Source: Segetibacter sp.
GTDB lineage: Bacteria; Bacteroidota; Bacteroidia; Chitinophagales; Chitinophagaceae
NCBI GenBank assembly: GCA_028288485.1
Contig: JAQBNO010000078.1
Span: forward strand, 1 to 64,000
DNA length: 64,000 nucleotides
Direction of reading: 5' to 3'
Position numbers and translations under genes: made by a program. Under the pieces are notes generated by a model, which saw nothing but the letters and a program-made list of their open reading frames with translations, was not told the DNA's origin and searched no databases. The first letter of the stretch is position 1. The number at the start of each line of letters is the position of its first letter. Below, piece after piece: positions 63,532-64,000 of the stretch.

Positions 63532-64000
63532 TTAGCTCATTCGAAAAGTTAATGCAGCAAACTCTTCAACACTTAAAACTTCAGCCCGCTTATTAAACAA
63601 TTCGTCTTTTAATTCTTCAGCAGTAAACAACGACTTTACTGCATTGCGCAATGTTTTTCTTCGCTGGTTGAAGCCGGTTTTAACAAGGTTAAAAAAAGCT
63701 CTTTCACTTTTCATTGCCGGCACATCTTCCCGCCTCGTTAACCTTATGACCCCGCTCATTACTTTAGGCGGCGGATTGAAACAAGCCGGGTCAACATCAA
63801 ATAAATACTCCACCTTATAAAATGCCTGCACCAGTACACTTAGCACTCCATATACCTTACTGCCTTCCTTTGATGCAGCCCGTTCCGCCACTTCCTTCTG
63901 GAACATTCCTATACACACCGGCACCTGCTGTTTCCATTCAAGTACTTTAAACAAAATTTGTGTTGAAATGTTGTAAGGAAAATTGCCAACAATTGTAAAT
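63532..64000 (-). CDS. rsmA: 16S rRNA (adenine1518/1519-N6)-dimethyltransferase, C-terminal part
   Basis: Partial gene: the reading frame runs past the right edge. About 156 codons are present. They begin with TIVGNFPYNISTQILF, which contains the NxPY target-adenine motif of the KsgA/RsmA family, and continue with PKVMSGVIRLTRRED, AFFNLVKTGFNQRRKTLRNA and a short helical C-terminal domain. The track's start at 63954 is internal. Dimethylates A1518 and A1519 of 16S rRNA during 30S assembly. Confidence 0.94.
   Translation of the reverse strand, partial: FTIVGNFPYNISTQILFKVLEWKQQVPVCIGMFQKEVAERAASKEGSKVYGVLSVLVQAFYKVEYLFDVDPACFNPPPKVMSGVIRLTRREDVPAMKSERAFFNLVKTGFNQRRKTLRNAVKSLFTAEELKDELFNKRAEVLSVEEFAALTFRMS

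Overview
The window looks like a chromosomal segment of a Bacteroidota bacterium, most likely a member of the Chitinophagaceae or a close relative. Reasons: promoters fit the Bacteroidota consensus (TTG / TAnnTTTG) in front of many genes; start codons lack Shine-Dalgarno sequences; FtsZ carries a long C-terminal extension and FtsI a PASTA domain; lineage-typical families occur (DUF4476, GldA-type ABC ATPase, single-domain response regulator, fused gamma-alpha 2-oxoacid:ferredoxin oxidoreductase, YkuK). No rRNA, tRNA, CRISPR array, prophage or intact insertion sequence was recognised. Almost all the coding content is core metabolism, transport, cell division and RNA/DNA maintenance.

Layout. 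1-683: non-coding, with two tandem promoters firing leftwards out of the window. 684-4327: truA, a DUF4476 protein and purD, all on the minus strand. 4471-8671: POT and OPT peptide transporters. 8953-12614: a membrane protein, acs and a small XRE regulator with a conspicuous twin operator. 13059-22876: MHS-type transporter, small membrane proteins, gldA-like ATPase, eno, ftsB/divIC-like, nth, an outer-membrane protein and a FUSC membrane protein. 23035-29173: korA-like, Bax inhibitor-1, AIM24, esterase, SGNH hydrolase and a response regulator, followed by a cupin pseudogene. 30193-47909: a complete division/cell-wall (dcw) cluster on the minus strand, in order mraZ-rsmH-ftsL-ftsI-murE-mraY-murD-ftsW-murG-murC-ftsQ-ftsA-ftsZ. 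48233-53235: queA, an orphan histidine kinase, YqgE and envelope proteins. 53526-55782: atpC and atpD, separated by a dead four-helix-bundle gene. 56366-64000: engB, YkuK-like, DUF3108, a membrane protein, ruvC, HIT, greA, a hypothetical gene, a 2-hydroxyacid dehydrogenase and the C-terminal part of rsmA.

The dcw cluster makes the peptidoglycan precursor (MurE, MurD, MurC, MraY, MurG) and assembles the divisome (FtsL, FtsI, FtsW, FtsQ, FtsA, FtsZ). Four 10-bp-spaced MraZ boxes overlap its probable promoter. The cluster is not compact: many gene junctions hold repeats.

The most unusual thing I see is a dispersed intergenic repeat of about 60 bp. Its sense-strand form is roughly TTTTTTGG-GCCGGC-N-CATCGTTGCGTCGCACACTTGTACTG. 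About 20 recognisable copies plus fragments lie in this 64 kb, in two subfamilies whose core dyad differs by a symmetric (compensatory) base change. A second palindrome (CCCCTTTAGGGG type) is confined to dcw junctions and appears to be translated in the N-termini of MurC, MurG and possibly MurD. No convincing new enzymatic or defence system is visible.
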